NCBI GenBank assembly: GCA_905235425.1
Contig: CAJOKY010000102.1
Location: 1 to 8,382, forward strand
Reading direction: 5' to 3'
Length of the DNA stretch: 8,382 bases
Origin: an uncultured Selenomonadaceae bacterium
Lineage (GTDB): Bacteria > Bacillota > Negativicutes > Selenomonadales > Selenomonadaceae
The notes below the pieces were generated by a model that saw only the letters and a program-made list of their open reading frames with translations, was not told the DNA's origin and searched no databases. The translations under genes and the position numbers were made by a program. Below, piece after piece: positions 6,678 to 8,382 of this stretch. Each line of letters begins with the position of its first letter. The first letter of the stretch is position 1.

Positions 6678-7035
6678 CCCCACTTAAAATGTCATTATAA
6701 AAATTTTGTTTCCAGTCGATATAGGCTATTGCCTCCTCAATATCGGCTATTTTTTTTCGCAATTCCTCCTGCTTTTCAGCCAGCATAACCTTTCGTACAG
6801 GAATTGTTTCATTGCCTTCTGTACAAAGTTCAAGATATCTTTTCATTTCGGCAAGGCTCATATTGCAATTTTTCAAACAGCGCAATCCTTTAATCCAATT
6901 CAAAGTCTCCTCGTCAAAAATGCGGCGGTTATTTTTATCACGCTTGACATTCGGAATAAGCCCGATGTTGCAGTAAAATTTCAGCGTCTCGTAAGTCATA
7001 CCCGTTGCATTGCAAATTTGTTTCATTGTGTACAA
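6667..7035 (-). CDS. MerR-family transcriptional regulator
   Basis: A 122-residue DNA-binding regulator. Residues 2-70 are the MerR winged helix-turn-helix (YTMKQICNATG, then T-L-K-F-Y-C-N-I-G-L-I, then KRDKNNRRIFDEE), and 80-115 form the long dimerisation helix (EKQEELRKKIADIEEAIAYID). The C-terminal part is too short for a ligand domain, as in the YyaN/AdhR-like subgroup. C53 (G-L-R-C-L) sits about where AdhR has its aldehyde-sensing cysteine; C8, C22, C57, C71 and C121 are further cysteines. The start is TTG 7035, because AGGAGG lies 8 nt upstream and the family begins with a Y-T-I-like stretch; ATG 7026 is too far from it. The last codons (G-G-R-C, stop) come from the heptamer repeat. No reductase or transporter neighbour is visible, so the target may be its own divergent promoter region. 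Confidence 0.9.
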   Translation of the reverse strand: MYTMKQICNATGMTYETLKFYCNIGLIPNVKRDKNNRRIFDEETLNWIKGLRCLKNCNMSLAEMKRYLELCTEGNETIPVRKVMLAEKQEELRKKIADIEEAIAYIDWKQNFYNDILSGGRC

Positions 7036-7043
7036 AAATATCT

Positions 7044-7049
7044 CCTCCT
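7044..7049 (-). promoter_or_regulatory. Ribosome binding site of merR
   Basis: AGGAGG on the minus strand within GAGGAGGAGA, 8 nt before TTG 7035. It supports the TTG start over ATG 7026, which would be 17 nt away. Confidence 0.75.
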
Positions 7050-7086
7050 CAATTTTTTCAAACTCTACTGAAAGCTGCTACTGCAA

Positions 7087-7116
7087 ATTATAATTTAAAA
7101 TTAAAAAATTTTTCAA
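7087..7116 (-). promoter_or_regulatory. Promoter of merR
   Basis: On the minus strand, -35 TTGAAA (7116-7111), an 18-bp AT-only spacer and -10 TATAAT (7092-7087). Expected start is near 7080, giving a leader of about 45 nt. The slightly long spacer is common at promoters bound by MerR proteins, so autoregulation is plausible. Confidence 0.6.
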
Positions 7117-7123
7117 GCTAAAG

Positions 7124-7152
7124 TTTTCATTAGACTTTTTTTGTTGTATAAT
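7124..7152 (+). promoter_or_regulatory. Possible sigma-A promoter divergent from merR
   Basis: -10 TATAAT (7147-7152) with a poor -35 TTTTCA (7124-7129, 4 of 6) at 17 bp. Its -35 lies 7 bp from that of merR, back to back. A small dyad AAAGT (7120-7124) with ACTTT (7134-7138) covers it and could be a MerR operator; this is weak. Confidence 0.4.
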
Positions 7153-7181
7153 ACCTTGTCATATGCCTTAAAAAATTTTCT

Positions 7182-7208
7182 TAAGTTAAAAATATCATTT
7201 GCCGATAT
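7182..7208 (+). promoter_or_regulatory. Sigma-28/sigma-D type flagellar promoter of flgE
   Basis: TAAG (7182-7185), 15 bp, then GCCGATAT (7201-7208). The B. subtilis sigma-D consensus is TAAA-N15-GCCGATAT, so the -10 is perfect, the spacing optimal and the -35 has 3 of 4. It lies in front of the hook gene, giving an expected leader of about 150 nt. The match between promoter class and gene function makes chance unlikely. Confidence 0.65.
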
Positions 7209-7364
7209 ATTTGAAGTAAACTTGACCTATCCAAGTTCATGACTTCACATAAATTTAACACGAACAAAATTTTTTTAAGGACATAAAATTTACATTGACA
7301 GGGAGAGTCAGAAAATATGACAATCGGCAATTAAAGCCGAATTTTAGAAGGAGTAGTGGTTATT
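7209..7364 (+). other. flgE leader with hairpin and tiny frame
   Basis: This holds no obvious real gene. ACAGGGA (7298-7304) resembles a CsrA-binding GGA site. ATG 7317 opens a 5-codon frame (M-T-I-G-N, stop at 7332-7334) with GGGAG 11 nt upstream. TCGGC (7324-7328) and GCCGA (7336-7340) form a 5-bp hairpin with a 7-nt loop just before the flgE ribosome site. Together these suggest possible translational control of flgE, without proof. Confidence 0.3.
7346..7353 (+). promoter_or_regulatory. Ribosome binding site of flgE
   Basis: AGAAGGAG lies 11 nt before ATG 7365. The in-frame GTG at 7356 is only 2 nt away and is rejected as start; ATG 7365 gives the family-typical MMRSLFSG. Confidence 0.7.
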
Positions 7365-7985
7365 ATGATGCGTTCCCTTTTTTCCGGCATTTCCGGCATT
7401 AAGTCACACCAGACCAGAATGGACGTTATCGGGAACAACGTTTCTAATATTAATACAGTCGGTTTTAAGTCAAGCCGCGTTACATTTTCTGATATGCTTT
7501 CACAGACTACCTACGGCTCTTCAAGACCTACAACTACTACAGGCGGTACTAACCCCAGACAAATCGGGCTCGGTGAAGCTGTTGCCAGTATCGATATGAT
7601 TATGGGTGACGGCTCCGCGCAGGCTACCGGCAAAAATACCGACGTTGCTCTTTCCGGCGCCGGCTTTATGGTGCTTAAACAAGGCGACAACGTCTTTTAT
7701 ACTCGTGACGGCGCTTTTGAATTTGACGCCGACGGCAACTACGTTCTGCCCGGCAGTGGTTATCACGTTCAAGGCTGGAATGCTATTGACGGCACGCTTT
7801 CCACTACAGGTGTTACTGAAAATATCGTAGTTAAAGCAGGTAAAACCATGCCGGCTACGCAGTCCACAAACCTTGTATATGCAGGCAACCTTGACGCAGG
7901 TGCTCTTACCATTACCGGCATAACCTACACCGGACCGGTGACCCTACCGGCGACTATTCCACTGTTGCCAATGACCAAGCTATAG
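7365..7985 (+). CDS. flgE: Flagellar hook protein FlgE, N-terminal fragment before a frameshift
   Basis: Structural protein of the flagellar hook, exported by the flagellar type III system, so it has no signal peptide. The N-terminal D0 rod motif is unmistakable: MMRSLFSGISGIKSHQTRMD, then I-G-N-N-V-S-N-I-N-T-V-G-F-K. The conserved FlgE/F/G segment GAGFMVLKQGDNVFYTRDGAFEFD and the G-N-Y-V-L-P-G-S-G-Y-H-V-Q-G-W strand follow. Length, loops and the D1 continuation favour FlgE over FlgF or FlgG. From about residue 190 (nt 7934) the frame gives an atypical tail (P-V-T-L-P-A-T-I-P-L-L) and stops at 7985 after 207 residues, with no C-terminal D0 helix. The next frame continues the protein, and removing one copy of a tandem ACCGG (7929-7938) joins them. 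The gene is expressed from its own sigma-28-type promoter; flgD is not next to it. Confidence 0.9.
   Translation: MMRSLFSGISGIKSHQTRMDVIGNNVSNINTVGFKSSRVTFSDMLSQTTYGSSRPTTTTGGTNPRQIGLGEAVASIDMIMGDGSAQATGKNTDVALSGAGFMVLKQGDNVFYTRDGAFEFDADGNYVLPGSGYHVQGWNAIDGTLSTTGVTENIVVKAGKTMPATQSTNLVYAGNLDAGALTITGITYTGPVTLPATIPLLPMTKL
7929..7938 (+). repeat. Tandem pentamer ACCGG x2 causing the flgE frameshift
   Basis: ACCGG occurs twice in direct succession, and again nearby at 7914-7918 and 7946-7950. One extra 5-bp copy moves the frame by exactly the amount needed. Without it the protein reads T-Y-T-G-D-P-T-G-D-Y-S-T-V-A-N-D-Q, a natural continuation. The tract also forms a perfect palindrome arm (CACCGG-A-CCGGTG, 7928-7940), which favours polymerase slippage. 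Confidence 0.7.
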
Positions 7986-8382
7986 GATTGATGAAAATCA
8001 CTTATACCGACGGATCAATTGAATTTGTAAGCACGGATAATACTACCGAAGACCAAGAAAACAGCTTAGCTATGCAAGCAAGAAACGCGTATATGACGGC
8101 GAATGGTATAGAAAGTAATGATACTGTAGCTAGTACTATCTATGCATATGATACGGCAGCCGCAGGAGAAACTTTCCGAGTAGGTGCCAATCGTACTTTA
8201 CCGACTACGCCATATCAAGATGCAACAACGTCTCAAGTAGAAAGAACAAAAACTATTGCTTCTGTTGAATTTGCCGCAACTTCATACAATGGAAATAAAA
8301 ATACTGAACAAGGTGTACAAACCGACACTGAAGTATATAAATTTACAACAGGCGCTTTTACTCTTTACAAATTGCTTGACAC
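7940..8382 (+). CDS. flgE: FlgE continuation in the shifted frame, truncated by the window end
   Basis: This is the downstream part of the hook gene, open from the shift to the window edge (147 full codons). It opens with G-D-Y-S-T-V-A-N-D-Q-A-I-G-L-M-K-I-T-Y-T-D-G-S, which reads as hook D1 domain, and goes on into a Thr/Ala/Asn-rich segment typical of the variable outer D2/D3 domains. The first internal ATG (7991) has only an AGGA 3 nt upstream, so independent translation is unlikely. The conserved C-terminal D0 helix would lie beyond the window. It should be read together with 7365-7985 as one broken or switchable gene. Confidence 0.75.

Noticed and set aside
6706..7071. 121-codon plus-strand frame opposite merR
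   Set aside because: It is the antisense shadow of a well-supported MerR gene with its own promoter and ribosome site.
7920..7985. Programmed ribosomal frameshift in flgE
   Set aside because: No slippery heptamer or stimulatory pseudoknot is seen; the tandem ACCGG explains the shift more simply.

Overview
The window looks like chromosomal DNA of a low-to-mid G+C, flagellated member of the Firmicutes, most likely a Negativicutes/Selenomonadales-type organism. This rests on the Firmicutes-like RNA polymerase beta core with a large internal insertion and an acidic tail, the hook protein N-terminus, strong AGGAGG-type ribosome binding sites and near-consensus sigma-A promoters. The assignment is inferred from protein style, not from a database search.

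Layout. (1) 10-1599, minus: a complete secreted serine hydrolase of the subtype-B tannase / feruloyl-esterase-like alpha/beta-hydrolase kind. (2) 1600-2000: a dense divergent control region. It holds a minus-strand promoter whose transcript starts at the edge of a heptamer-phased repeat, and a perfect TTGACA-17-TATAAT plus-strand promoter. The plus-strand promoter is followed by a structured leader with a possible 22-residue leader peptide that overlaps a hairpin with a T-run, suggesting attenuation before rpoB. (3) 2001-6590, plus: a full-length, catalytically intact rpoB of about 1529 residues. It has a roughly 150-residue insertion and a roughly 168-residue Asp-rich C-terminal extension. 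(4) 6594-6677: a second heptamer-phased repeat between the convergent rpoB and merR genes; it supplies the last codons of merR. (5) 6667-7035, minus: a small MerR-family regulator. (6) 7036-7364: divergent promoters, including a good sigma-28/sigma-D-type promoter. (7) 7365 to the window end, plus: the flagellar hook gene flgE, broken by a frameshift that a tandem 5-bp duplication (ACCGG twice) explains exactly, and cut off by the window edge.

Points most worth a second look: rpoB stands alone, with no rplL before it and no rpoC after it; the rpoB leader resembles an attenuator; the 7-bp-phased purine/pyrimidine repeats recur in both intergenic regions flanking rpoB; and flgE carries a pentamer duplication that may be a mutation, an on/off switch or an assembly error. 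The four protein genes do not form an obvious pathway. rpoB is the housekeeping gene, flgE is a motility gene on its own promoter, and the hydrolase and regulator look like independent single-gene units.
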